Positions 25,551 through 37,010 of a DNA stretch of 64,000 nt are shown in pieces. This DNA comes from Sphagnum compactum (Eukaryota > Bryophyta > Sphagnopsida > Sphagnales), in NCBI GenBank assembly GCA_965153455.1, contig OZ234496.1, positions 3,977,207 through 4,041,206 on the forward strand. Direction: 5' to 3'. The stretch's first letter is position 1; every line of letters starts with the position of its first letter. The translations under genes were made by a program, and so were the position numbers. The notes under the pieces are model-generated. The model made no database searches. It was not told the DNA's origin and saw nothing but the letters and a program-made list of their open reading frames with translations.

Positions 25551-26108
25551 ACAAGTGAGATAACTCAAGCTACCAAAGAAAAAGTTAGTTAAGTCAAGGA
25601 TTATGTTGCCTCAACCTTGGGAGCATCAAATGAAAAGCCACACAAGGATGATGAAGTTGCAAAAGATGAAGTTTAGTATGATGTTGCTCAAGAGGAATAT
25701 GACTCTAGTATTGGCTCAATTTTGGAACAATTGAAGTAAAAGGTTGCTGAATTCTTTGGAATTATGTAGCAAAAGATTGGTGAGACTACTGAAAATGTTC
25801 AAGAGAAAGTTGGAGAAGCAAAAAAGAGTGTTGGTTCAACTGTAGATGAAATAAAACAGAAGGCTTCTGAGACTGCAAGAGTTGCCAAGGTGAAGGTAAG
25901 ATTTACTATCGAGGCAGTGAAGGATAAGACATTTAAGACAGAAGGATTTGCAAAAGAGAAGGCTTCTGAAACTACATGAGTTGCCAAGGAAAGGTTTGTG
26001 TCTACATTGTAAACAACCAAGGATAAGACATATGAGATAGTGGAATCTATGAAAGAGAAGGCCTCTGAGACTGCAACAACTACCAAGGAACCTTTGACCT
26101 CACATGCT
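25551..26108 (+). pseudogene. LEA group-3-like gene fragment inside the hAT element
   Basis: One reading frame can be followed for about 185 codons with no frameshift. It is broken only by six stop codons at 25,590, 25,674, 25,737, 25,767, 25,977 and 26,010. The translation is full of Lys/Glu/Ala/Thr 11-mer-like units such as ENVQEKVGEAKKSVGS, IKQKASETARVAK, AKEKASET and MKEKASETATTTKE. These are typical of group 3 (LEA_4) late-embryogenesis-abundant proteins, disordered proteins that protect cells during drying. Start and end are not recognisable. It lies between the transposase and the right TIR and on the opposite strand, so it was probably captured by the element. Alternatively, the element inserted beside an old LEA gene, but the flanking target duplication argues against that. 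Confidence 0.75.
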
Positions 26109-26410
26109 CGCACCTTCCAGAAAATGTTCATAGTTCATACCTCAAACCATGCTCACACTCTCACCTCACGAAAAACATTGCAAGCATGATGCATTGTTGA
26201 AAAGCTGTACTTGAAACAAGGAGGATAAAAAAGAAGAAGACCACGCAAAGAAAACAAGAAGATAGAAGACACTTCGCACTCAAATTTTGCTACAAAAAAT
26301 CAAAAATCACAAGTCCAACCAAGGTCTACAAATGACATGCATTTTGCATGTTGCGCTCAGAGCTTTGTTGATAATACTTTTGCACTTTGCACTCCACAAA
26401 ATGTAAAACA

Positions 26411-26475
26411 CTAAACCCTAAATGTCACGAGCTCCATCTTGATCTAACCTTAACCCTAATCCCTAATCCCTAACC
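26411..26475. repeat. Short interstitial telomere-like CCCTAA repeats
   Basis: CTAAACCCTAAA at 26,411 and ACCCTAATCCCTAATCCCTAACC at about 26,452-26,474 resemble the plant telomere repeat CCCTAAA and variants. Only four or five copies are present, so chance or a short filler at a repaired break are both possible. Confidence 0.5.
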
Positions 26476-26756
26476 AATCATATGCCAGAATGCACTAGTT
26501 ATGTGTTGAATATGCATATGCATATTCATATTATGCATATCCGAACATATCCATCCATGAGTGCCCGGATGTGCATATTGATATGGGCAATTCTCGCCCA
26601 AATATGGATGAGCACTGGTTACTACATGACTGTTTTATGCCGGATATGTACGAGGATGAATATTTGAAAAAAACCAAATTTCGGATATGACTCCATGCAT
26701 ATCCAGGTACAATCTGAGTTCATATCCAGAATTTTCGATATATCCGGGCAACATTG

Positions 26757-29700
26757 GTTTTTACTTGTTTAATTATGAACATGTTTTCAATTTGTTTCCT
26801 CCCTTCCCCACCCCACCCCCCTCCCCTCTTTGTTTCCAAAGTTCCCAATGTGTTCTGCAACATGTTCCCAATAGCACCTCACTTTATTCCATATCCTTTG
26901 CCCTAAGTTTTACTCTTGTAACCTATATAACCAACCCCAAAGGAGGAGACTACAATATATCTATTTGGGTATTGTTCAAAGGATAAATAATTTTCTTTTG
27001 TGATCAATGATACGTATGACACAACGATAAATAAATAAAACTTTTGAGGTCCCCACCAAACTAATTAATATGAGTCACATTGTACAAGTATAGGTTACAT
27101 ATTATAGTACATGAACAGTTTTAGGCATAAATTAAATTATTTTTTATTTTGTCAATTTTTTGAAAAATTATTTATTATTTGTCCTGAAATTTTTGTAATT
27201 ATAATAAATTGAGAATCTGCAAGTTTTTAACTGTCAGGTTTGAACTGCAAAATTTGAGACTCAGACAATTTAGAAACACTAAACTGTCCCATTAACATAC
27301 AACAACGTGATTACTATTTTTCATAATCATTACCTGCCAAAATTTTCAGATTTAAAAAACCGAGTGCTAAAGTTAAGGTTTAAAATTTAATTAATTACTT
27401 GACAGTTTTTTGTTGCCGAATCCAATCAAGGAATACAATATGTACCAACTTAGCATACATATGGGTGAGGTTTGGGCCCTTTCAAGTTGCAAGGAAGGTC
27501 TTCGATTTAAGTACATGGGGTTATTCATTGAATAAAGCTTGTGTTATGCTAAACTTTGCCAAACGTGTGTGGCTTGTGAATGTTTGTATATAACCTTGCC
27601 CTAAAGCACACGAACAAATTTCCTAGTGTATTTGGAGGGCACCTCATATGCCTAAGAACCTTACCATTTTTCTTTTCCCCCCAATTTTGTGACGTAGCTG
27701 AAATGACGACCGTCCATAAGATGATTTGGTCAGATTTGGCAATTAAAATGAAATTTCAAAAAAAAAATCCTTGTATATTTTTGGCTACCTATTGGAACTT
27801 AGTCTATAGTCTGGCAATTTTAAATTTAATTCAAAAACTAGAAATTTGGCAAGTAAAAAGCCGAGAGTTCTTTTTGCCATTTTAATTTTTAAAATCCATT
27901 TGGTGAAAAAATCTGCCAAAAAAACATTAAACACCTTACTCTCCACATCCCTGTTTAGGCAGCTACTTCACACATCTAATCTTTTGTGATATAAAAAATT
28001 GAATTTTAAAATAGTAAAATTAGTTGAATTTACACTAGAAAATATTTTTGCCATTTTTTTGTTTAAAAAACCACACAAATTTTGTCAGAAAAATTTATTG
28101 AATATAATAATAAAACATTAAAACACTTGGTGAGCATCAAGGTTTTCTTTTTCAAATTCCTCAAGTAGGTCCACTAGCAAGGAGAGTCCCCAACATTAAT
28201 TAGCATGAAATGGCAATTCTCCTACTTGTGTTGTAGCATTTTTACAAAAGTGCTCTTACAAGTGGCAACCTAAGAAGTGCCAAGGTCTAGGTGTGACTAA
28301 TTTTATTATTTACCAAAATTCCTGTTTTTTCTTCATTTTCTGAAAAAGAATTCACCAAGTTGCAAAATTTCAACACTAAAATAATAATAATATAAATAAT
28401 ATAATTTTTAAAAAAAACTAGTGAATATCACCCACTAACAACCCATCTTCCAATTGTGTTCATTGAATTTGGAGCCGAATGTGGACCCAAATTTGGACCC
28501 ATCTTCCAATCGTGTTCCTTGAATTTGGAGTCAAATTTGGACCCATCTTCCAATTATGATCCTTGAATTTAGACCCATCTATCTAAAGAATACCCAAAAG
28601 AACAAATGACCGAATGAGTAGGTACACAAACCAGAAGCCCCCCCCCAAAAACAAAAACAAAACAAAATAAAACCCAACAAAAACAAAACAATATTTTCCT
28701 TTTTACTGAAACCGAAAAAATGCAGGTAACCTATGTAACGTGTAAGAGCAGCTAGGAAGTCCCATTCCGTGAACAGTGTTTCATTTTATTACTAAGTGTT
28801 GATTGGTTGGCAACTAAAATACTGGGTGCTGATTGGTCCGATTGCGAAATCCACCAATGAGAGGAGCAAGGGAGCCCCCGCTCTATGGCATACGCTTAGT
28901 CATAGCCAGCTGTTGTCACGCTGAAGCATATAGGTACACCCCTCTCCCCCATCCCCCACCACATGCACACTTTTTTTTCTTTTTTCTTTTGGGGTGCCAC
29001 CATTTTGGACACCTGCTCCTTGCCTTTTTGTATCCAAAAAAACAATTGGGCTGACTTGGCCAAGTGTATCAACTAGGTATATGCTATAAATTTTCATTTG
29101 TTTCAAAGTATCAGCCAACCCAACACCCCCCACATTGGTATCCTTGAATTATGTACTTTTTTACCAATGGTGCATCATATATAATACATAATTTTCTGTT
29201 TATTGGTCACAAAAGAATTGCTCGAAGCCACACAAATTTTGCCCCTTTGAACAAAGTTCTTGTATCGTGCACTAAAATGTGTTCTTGTAAGTACTAAGTA
29301 TTCTCTATTCCTAACTAACAAAGGTACTAGCCATTGCAAATTTCTTCAGTTTGGTGTTTGGTTGTACTAAGAAGTTTGGTGTAAAAACCATCAATCACTG
29401 AACACTTGTTTATTATTGAACATTTTTCAATTTTTTCCTCATTCCTTAATCAAATTGAGCGATCTTCCTGTCCATTAGACACACAAATTGAAGAGTTACA
29501 AATGTTCTTTGAGCATCAGAAGCAAAGGAACAACACAGAAAACATAGAAAGAGGAAGAGTTTGCTTCAATTTTTTTGAAAAAATAACTCTAGACCCCTCT
29601 CTAGTTCCACCCTCATATCTTCCTCATTTTTAGTTTGATTTGAGTGATTTCAAACATAATGAATAGGCCAACTAGGGCTTTATAAAACTTGTTTGTATTC

Positions 29701-31070
29701 TAGAAGCAAAGATGCAAAGATCAAATATTTTAAAATCTTAATCTGTTTTAATTCACCTATTATCAAACACTGAACCCTCTTACACCAAACATTCCACATT
29801 TTCCCCATTCCTTCATTGAATTGAATAGTTTTTGTAGTGTTGAAAGCACTAGGCGGAAGGCTACAAATGTTTTTTTCAAATTCAGAAGTAGAGAAACAAT
29901 GTGTGAAGGTTTGACCTCCTTTGATTTCTTAAATGTTTGCTCACCGGCCTATCTACCTTACTTGTTTTTGTGCCATTTTTCTTCCTCTTTTTTCCCCTTT
30001 CCTTCTTCCCCCCTTTGACTCCAAAAAAACACACATATACACATATATTTTTCCCTTTGCACTGTCCTCCATTGGTCCCAAATAAATGAAGTTGCTAGTT
30101 ATATGTATACCTTTGAGATTATTTTAGATGAGTTCTAATTAGGGCTAAACAGGTACCTGACATGTTAAGGGAATTCAAAACCTATGAAATTCTAGTGTGT
30201 TTGAAACTTCATGTTTCCAATATGCCATTTAAAATGAGCATTGGAATTTCTTTTTTTCGTTATAGTTAGAGGATTTGTAAAGTTGTGATTACTTATACTC
30301 GCATACTCATAATGGGTTTGTTTTTTGTCAAGCAACATTGTTCATCTTTGCAAGAGAGAGTGGGTACTAAGGTACCCAATTTGGCACCACCCATGGATGC
30401 CATCAAAAGTTCATCTATGTTGGTGGAAGCAATTTGTTACATGGTTACACACAAGAGGGCTACAATATTCCTTGCAATTCTGTTGCACAACAAATTGACC
30501 AATTCTTGAAACCAAAAGAAAGAAAATGTATGAAATAATTTATTTTTAAAAACCAAGGTATTGGAGAGTTTGTTTCAACTTTTAATCGATTTTTTTTGCA
30601 AAATTCTTCAATTTTACACTAAAAAAACGGAAAATTTCCAAAAATTAGTAAGGCATCTGTAATTGATAAAAGTTTTACATTACCTAAAACCCAAATGAGA
30701 AAAAATTTGGTTGAATATTTTTTCCTAGAAAAATGCAAAAGGGTTCAGGTAATTCTTTTTTCTATATAGAGGGAGTGCAAAACAAGCACTTAGTTGTGTA
30801 ATGTCTGCCCTAAGAATGGACCAAAAAATCAAAAAATAAAATAAAAAGGACAAAACAAACTATGTACATGTCATTATGCATTCTCTACCCTTAAGGGCAG
30901 AGCCAACAAAGCACCAATTCCAATGGGGGGGGGAGGGTTTGGGGGATAATTTCTGGCCGTGGAATTTCCAGTTCAGTAAGATCAAAATACGCAATTGGAA
31001 GCCTGAAAAAGCAAAATACAGATTGTAAAAAGCTGTGCAGGATGACCATTCTGCGGGTAGTTTCCATTCC
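26757..31070. other. Unassigned intergenic DNA
   Basis: Strongly AT-rich DNA with poly-A and poly-T stretches and no recognisable coding family on either strand. Pyrimidine-rich patches (26,800-26,830; 28,945-28,990) and a C run near 28,640 are present. A degenerate tandem repeat at 28,442-28,580 is listed separately. CpG rises again only close to the Alba leader. Confidence 0.5.
28442..28580. repeat. Degenerate tandem repeat with shrinking period
   Basis: CCCATCTTCCAAT starts at 28,442, 28,498 and 28,542, with a last partial start at 28,574. The unit length falls 56, 44, 32. Each step loses about 12 bp of the GTGGACCCAAAT/TTGGACCC tail, so the units themselves carry a nested short repeat. 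Confidence 0.8.
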
Positions 31071-31079
31071 GCGGAATTG

Positions 31080-31879
31080 GAATAGGCACCTCTGTGTCGT
31101 CGCACAAGTGCGCCTTGTTGCTGTTGTTGTTGCTGTCCAACTTCTTCTTCGTCGTTGCTGTGCCCGCGCTTGCCTTCTTTGCCCTCCCGTCGTCGTCATC
31201 GCTTTCCCATATACCCTATGTTGCGTGCCTTTTACTGGAGTTTTATGTGCAAACCGGAATCCTAGAATTATTATTTTTTTCTCTATTTTCTTCTCCATTT
31301 GTCTTAGCTTTTTCAGCCCTTCTTTCGGCAAGTGCCGGTTTCGTGCTCTTGCTTCTTTTTTCCTTTTTTTATTTACTGTGCTTCCTTCTTCGGTTCGCAT
31401 TTTCTCCCTCTTCTTCGTCGAATTCCTTGTGCTATATCTTCCCCCTATTTCTTTCCCGTTTCATTTGGTTCGCACCTAATCGATAACCTCGGGACATTGC
31501 GGCTCGGATGGCTTCTTTATAGTTAGCGCCGTGCTGCTGTTATCGGGATTTTTGCGCTCTTGAAAGGTAAATCGTGTCCCTCCTTATTTTTTCTTCCTTT
31601 TTGTTTTCGCGCTCCCTTACACAATTGCTATATCGTTTCGCATCCCTTCGATTTGGTTTCAGGAAGTAGTGCTGAAAAAAAAACTCTACCGTTTTTTTGG
31701 TTTTTGGAAGTTGTAGGACCCTGTTGTTCTTGTGATAGTCTGCCGCCATGCCATCTGACATTCCCTCTTGCGTTCGAATTGGCTGGATAGGTTAACGTGG
31801 AGCTTAATCACCGAATTTATTTACTTTAAAAAATTTCTATCACAACAAGCCGTGACAGAAGTGAGAAACGTTACAGAGC
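31080..31879 (+). promoter_or_regulatory. Alba gene promoter/5'UTR region
   Basis: GC and CpG rise from about 31,080 (GTCGTCGCAC, CGTCGTCGTC) and pyrimidine tracts are frequent, as in many plant leaders. A donor (GAAAG|GTAAAT) at 31,566/31,567 and an acceptor (TTTGGTTTCAG) ending at 31,662 suggest a 96-bp leader intron. A second possible leader intron (GATAG|GTTAAC to ACGTTACAG, 31,791-31,876) cannot be excluded. The transcription start is not defined by the sequence. Confidence 0.5.
31748..31795 (+). CDS. Upstream ORF in the Alba leader
   Basis: If the leader is not spliced here, it contains GCCGCCATG followed by 15 codons (MPSDIPSCVRIGWIG) and TAA. The start context is closer to consensus than that of the main ATG (CAGAGCATGG). 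Such an uORF would be expected to lower translation of the Alba protein. Transcription through this point is inferred, not shown. Confidence 0.4.
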   Translation: MPSDIPSCVRIGWIG

Positions 31880-34800
31880 ATGGATCGATACCAAAGAGTG
31901 GAGAAGCCACGCGCTGAAACTCCGATCAGCGAGAATGAAATCCGTGTGACCACACAAGGGAAGATGCGCAACTATATCACCTATGCCACCACGCTTCTGC
32001 AGGTGTTTGGGACTTAACTGGCACACTATTATATCCATCTTGTTCTTTATGACGCACTTCTTTCTTTCAAATACCCTAGTATCTCGCCCCTTCTTTGTGG
32101 CTTCCCTTGCTGCATGTCTTGCCTGATATAAGGTCCATCTTATAATAGCATAAGCAATCATCCCTCTCAGGTTCAAGTCTTATCCTTCACATTTCTTTTT
32201 CTATTGGCCACCTCCTCTTGTGGGGTTTGGGATCCCGACCTGCACAGTATCATTATTCTGAGGGCTTTAGGTTCTTGGAGAACCATCCATTTCTTCCATG
32301 CTATGACTTGGCTCTGGCAGTAATGCAAATAAAATCTTAGGTTCAGGAGTCATATAGTCTACTGTTCTATTCTGTTTCTCTCACTAGAGCACATGCTTTG
32401 CAGTGTGTTGCCTCTTTCAACATGGGCTATGGTATATCCTTTCATGCTTTTGTTGTGGGGTTTGGGATTCTGACCTGCATAGTAATATTCCGAGGGATTT
32501 AGGTTCTTGGAGAACCATCCATTTCTTCCATGCTATGACTTGACTTTGGCAGTTATGCAAATAAATCTTAGGTTCAGGAGTCATAATCTTCTACTGTTTT
32601 ATTCTGTTTCTCTCACTAGAGCATATCCTTTTGCAGTGTTGGTGCCTGTTTCTGCATGGACTATGGTGTATCCTTTCATCTGTTTTGTGTTTCTTGTATG
32701 TTAGGAGATATGGCATGTGGAACTTTTACTCCTGGAGGGGTTTATGTTCAGAGTGCAGGAGGCCCAACCACTACCCTCTAGGCAGGCCTTTCTATTTCTT
32801 TTGGCTTAGATGCTTGCTTGTATATGGGTAAGCTAAAATCAAATAAAGCTTATCCTTACATGGTTATTGCAACTTTAACAAGGATACAATTGACTTTTGA
32901 ATTTAGCAATGTCTCTTGTGCAAGCCAAGAGCATGACTGCATCTTCCTGTTGGTTCTGGATATGCAAACAGAACTGATTTTTGTATCATTTGTGCCCTAA
33001 TTTTTAAACTATTGTTTTAACTTGTAAACCCACTTTTGGTGTGAAGTTGTTGAGTAGTAATGGCAGTTGATCATTACCATTCATGGTCAAGGTGATGATT
33101 TCATACCTTATGAGTGCTGCTCACAAGGTTATGACTGCACTTATTCTTGCTGCATATGTTTTGGTTTGTGACAAACTCATATAACAATTTTTGGTTAAAT
33201 TAGATGCTTTTGTGGAGTTTCTCTCTGCTATCACCTTGATATAATTAATGTCATGGCACCTTGTCACTGCTTTTCATGATGAATGTGATGGTCTGACACT
33301 TTGTGAGTGACTCTCATAAGGTTATGACAACACTCAACAAGAAGTATTTTCATTGTGGAACTCTCTCTGCAATCTCATGTATATGGTTCTTACTATTGGA
33401 GGTTTGGACACTCAGCAATGAATGCAGGCACCTCTTCTCTTTTACTTGAACACATGTAATCACATTCTGTACTGTGAAGCCCCATGGGGTTTCTAACCTT
33501 CATGAGTTATACCTTTCAGATATTTTGTGTCAGGGTTGTAACCTGTCTTAGGGTGCTTAATCTTTCACAGATCAGAGGGCACACCAGTATTGGTTGAACA
33601 CTGATGGTTTGGCCCTGTTGATGGTTTTATTGTTATCATGTGGTACTTGCATTATCACAGGTCTAGCACTGAGGCAATGATTAGTCAATTCACAAGATCA
33701 GGGTTTTCTACAACAGGCAGAAATCACACTGTGGAACCTGACTTCATTTGATCTTCAGCTGTTGTAATATTGTTTGGTGCTTTTTGGCTTTGATATACAG
33801 GAGAAGGGATCATCAGAGATTGTTCTGAAGGCAATGGGCCGGGCCATAAATAAGACTGTCACCATTGCAGAAATAATCAAGGTTCTTCTGTCAGGACTTT
33901 TGTTGACATGACCTTCTATTTTGGATACCACTGTAGAATCTCTCAAGCATGGGAGTTGTTTGTTTAACTTAAGAGTAGCTTCCTCCTTTTAAAAGTATCA
34001 CCAGTTTTCTTTCACTACAGATGTTTCTATAGCCTATGACATGTTCATGGTGGTGTTTTGTGCACTAATATTGATATGTTGGAGCAATATTGTGGAGTCT
34101 ATGCAGAGGAGGATTGCTAACCTGCATCAAAATACAGCCATCGGATCTACTGACATCACTGATCTGTGGGAACCGCTTGAAGAGGGGCTCCTTCCGTATG
34201 TGCTCTTTTCTAACCAGAACACAGCCATTTTCATTTTTTCTCATTTTTAGGTAGTAACCTAGTATCTGTGTCCTTTGTGCACCAAAATGCAGCAGCTATA
34301 GAGCAGAAGTGAAGTTCTCCCTCAATGGCTTTCAACATGAATGAATCAAATACTTTGTTTTTGTTTGACAGCTTGGAAACAACACGACATGTTTCTATGA
34401 TTACCATAACCTTATCAACAAAGGAGCTAGACAAGACATCAACAGGGTATGTATTGTGGATTAGCCTTCTATTCATTTAATTTGTCAATTTCTGCTAATA
34501 TGCTTATAGGGATGAGCTTATGCATTTCTGATTTGTTAGAAGGTTGTGAAGATGAGGGTACTACACTGTTAATTGGCAGGTAAGAACCCTTTTTGGGCCC
34601 AGGGAGTATTAGGTGGCTGATTGCATTTGTTCTGATTACATGTACTGATTTACTTGTAGCTGTGTAAATCCTTATGTCATTTTTGAATTTGATGCATTGG
34701 TAGATATAGTCAAAGTTATTCTGAGCTTCCATAATCCACTTGTGGCTTCTTGAAGAAGTGTTAACCTTGCTGGGGGTTTTTTCTTCATCGTGAGAATGGA

Positions 34801-36341
34801 GATTTCTCTATTCTTATTCCATAATCCACTTGTTTTGAAAAGCTCTACAACTGGTTTTAGAGATGTCATAATGTGACATCCGATGCTTTGAAGAGCTGCA
34901 ACCAGACAGTGTGGCTTTCCAGGGTAGTGTCAAATTGGAGCACATGATCAAATGATAAAGCTCAATACTGCATGGGAACATTGTAAAATGGGACAGCTAG
35001 TGAAGGCCTTGCACTCATAGAACCATGATGAGTGTTGTAGATTCTGGCAGTCCACAAATGGTGTGCATTTAGGAGCTTCATGCTGGCATCAAAAGAAAAT
35101 ATATTCCATTAATGAGAAGACTTATCTTTTGGTAACTGCTGGGTTGAGGGTTGGGTACTGTGAGAGTGAATGAGGATGGAGAAACAAAAATTGTGTCTCT
35201 AATGATAATTTCTGGGAGCTCAGGTATCAGCCACCCCTACCAGCTGACCAGGTGAAACCAATGGTGGAGTTTGACTATGAAGGAGGTGTGCCTTCTGTCT
35301 GTGATATTTATGAACTCATTATTTCTGCACACCTCTTCGCTTTCCTGTTGAAGTTTGTTGATAGTTGTGAGGAGTTCAGTGGTCCCATTTCTACAGGTTG
35401 TGTGGTTGATGCTTGTTCAGTGTTATAATTGCTTGGGGCTAACACATGCAGAGTGTGGCCTTTATATGTTTCAGAAGGTTCACCACGTGGAGGAAGGGGC
35501 AGAGGTCGTGGTCGGGGCAGAGGCAGAGAAAGAGGAGGTTGTGCATCCCCTCACTCTTGTAAACTTAGTTATCAGTAGAGATCTAAGAATCTGTGTTGTC
35601 ATCTTCATCCCAGTCTGCTGGGATGAAGAGGAGCATGGATATGCATTGACCAGAGGCATATGCTTGTCAAAAAACCAAGGATGATGAACTTTCGTGCAGG
35701 ATCTAAAGTTTTCAGTTGGCTATGTAGCCTGTCGTAGTGTGTGGGCAAGGAAGTGAATGTATCTTAATATTGCATTTACCTTCAGAGCAATCTGTGGTGA
35801 CCACCTTTGTATTGTTATCCATATCTGGAAAGAATGGACATCACTGAAAGAGCTGACAGTATCAGATGTGTGTTAAGTTTGCCCAAAGACAGTTGTTGTG
35901 ATGGTGTGATTAGTGAATATATCTGATTTGACTTTCCACTTGTTTTTTATCAGCCAATGGAACATCAGGAGGTGAGTTTGACAACGTTGATGGTGGATGG
36001 GGTCGTGGCCGTGGTCATGGACGAGGACGAGGTGGACGTAATAGTGGTGGCCGTGGTGGCTTCCGTGGTCGTGACAGAGAGCAAGACTCTGGCAGCTATG
36101 AAGAGAGTTCAGGTGACATGAATTGCAGGACTAACCTCATGAAATGTCCACTTCTATTTATTTTGTATGAACATGACAAAGTATGTCAACAGGAATGAAC
36201 TACTGTATTGCATTCAGTTGATTCGCATTGATATTGGGTTCTGCAGGTCGTGGCCAAGGGAGAAGTAGGGGTGTGGGGAGAGGTCGAAATTTTCGAACCG
36301 ATGGACCTGTAACAGCATCAGCTGCAGCAGGAGCTGTTTGA
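31880..36341 (+). CDS. Alba-domain protein with C-terminal RGG tail
   Basis: Eight coding exons give 248 aa: 31,880-32,002; 33,801-33,881; 34,107-34,195; 34,372-34,446; 35,224-35,285; 35,475-35,537; 35,954-36,112; 36,247-36,341. All introns are GT-AG with closing phases. The N-terminal Alba domain (about 18-122) shows EIRVTTQGKMRNYITYA, KGSSEIVLKAMGRAINKTV and STDITDLWEPLEEGL. A conserved joint with TGYQPPLPADQVKP follows, then about 95 residues rich in RG, GRG and RGG. This is the long plant Alba type, related to the Rpp25-like side of the family. Alba proteins bind RNA and DNA; plant members act at R-loops and in mRNA storage and translation control. Intron 1 is long (1.8 kb) and holds a 235-bp tandem duplication. 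The exact paralogue is not assigned. Confidence 0.93.
32221..32690. repeat. Two-unit 235-bp tandem duplication in Alba intron 1
   Basis: TGGGGTTTGGGAT begins at 32,221 and again at 32,456. The units share blocks such as TAGGTTCTTGGAGAACCATC and CATTTCTTCCATGCTATGAC, and both end near ATATCCTTTCATG. Identity is high but with several indels, so it is older than the 109-bp and 125-bp duplications elsewhere in the window. Confidence 0.88.
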
Positions 36342-36995
36342 AGTGCATTTGGGTAGTGTGGCTCTTTGATTTATTTTTTTAAAAAGTAGCTTTCAGATGT
36401 TGTGTAGGCCTGGTGCTCACAAAATGCATGTACAATGAATGTTGTGAGTCACGGCTCCTCTTCCGTAGATTTCTCCTGTTACCTGTGACCACCTGCTTCC
36501 TTAAAGAGTGCACATCTCCCTCACCTTTTTACCCCTGGGGGCTCAAGTTATCTGGTGTTGTGCCATTGCTTCAATTCCATGTTCAATCCTATGCAGCATG
36601 GCATATTCTGACAGACATGTATGACATATCAGATGGGGCTTGGATTTTGCAATTCATCTCCAGCATCATGTGTTTTTGCAAGAAAATTGTTGAAGAACAG
36701 GGCACTGAATAGGTGTACAACAACGGTTCTTTAGTTTGTGTGCATATAATGTTGGCAATTGGGGACACACTTGTGTTTTAAAAGTGTGCTCAGCCAATCA
36801 CAGTTTTGTGTCTGCAGCAGTTTTACTGCTCTCTCTCTCTCTCTTCATGGTATTCAAATTAACATACAGAAACAGGCTCAAGCTGTGTACTATTGAAGGC
36901 CTTTTGATCCTCATTGCATCTTTTTTCATCTCACCAATTGGTTCATTGGTGTCATCTTCCTAGCAAAACTGGAATGCTCAAGATTTGGTTGAATC
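36342..36995. other. Alba 3' flank
   Basis: Probably includes the Alba 3'UTR. A short (CT)n run, GCTCTCTCTCTCTCTC, lies at about 36,829-36,844. Open frames here have no family similarity that I can see. Confidence 0.45.
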
Positions 36996-37010
36996 CAGTG
37001 TTGGGCAGGT
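36996..37010 (+). mobile_element. hAT-like terminal repeat, left-type end
   Basis: CAGTGTTGGGCAGGT is the exact reverse complement of 49,697-49,711. A 15-bp exact match in inverted orientation is unlikely by chance in this window. The 8 bp outside each end (GTTGAATC and TATATGAC) do not match, so these are not the two intact ends of one insertion. The element was rearranged, or the ends belong to two related copies. Confidence 0.55.

Larger units (their letters stand above)
23905..26756. mobile_element. hAT-superfamily DNA transposon with TIRs and target duplication
   Basis: The left end TAGTGTTGTCCGGATATG (23,905) and the reverse complement of the right end, CAATGTTGCCCGGATAT (from 26,756), form imperfect terminal inverted repeats of about 17 bp. 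They are flanked by TTTTTTAC (23,897-23,904) and GTTTTTAC (26,757-26,764), a 7/8 match to the 8-bp duplication expected of hAT. GGATAT/ATATCC words are dense in the right subterminal 260 bp (26,520-26,745) and present near the left end, as expected of transposase-binding subterminal repeats. Inside are a decayed minus-strand hAT transposase and a plus-strand LEA-like pseudogene. The length is 2,852 bp. It is inactive as it stands. Confidence 0.85.

Noticed and set aside
25551-26108. Possibility that the LEA-like stops are fixed by RNA editing
   Set aside because: Stop-removing U-to-C editing is known in organelles of ferns, lycophytes and hornworts, but this is a nuclear element; decay is simpler.
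26411-26475. Interstitial telomere marking a chromosome fusion
   Set aside because: Only four or five degenerate copies inside the hAT element; too short to support a fusion.
31042-31486. Overlapping 130-169 codon open frames on both strands at the Alba promoter
   Set aside because: Low-complexity Leu/Phe/Ser or Arg/Thr translations of a pyrimidine-rich leader; opposite frames are equally open.
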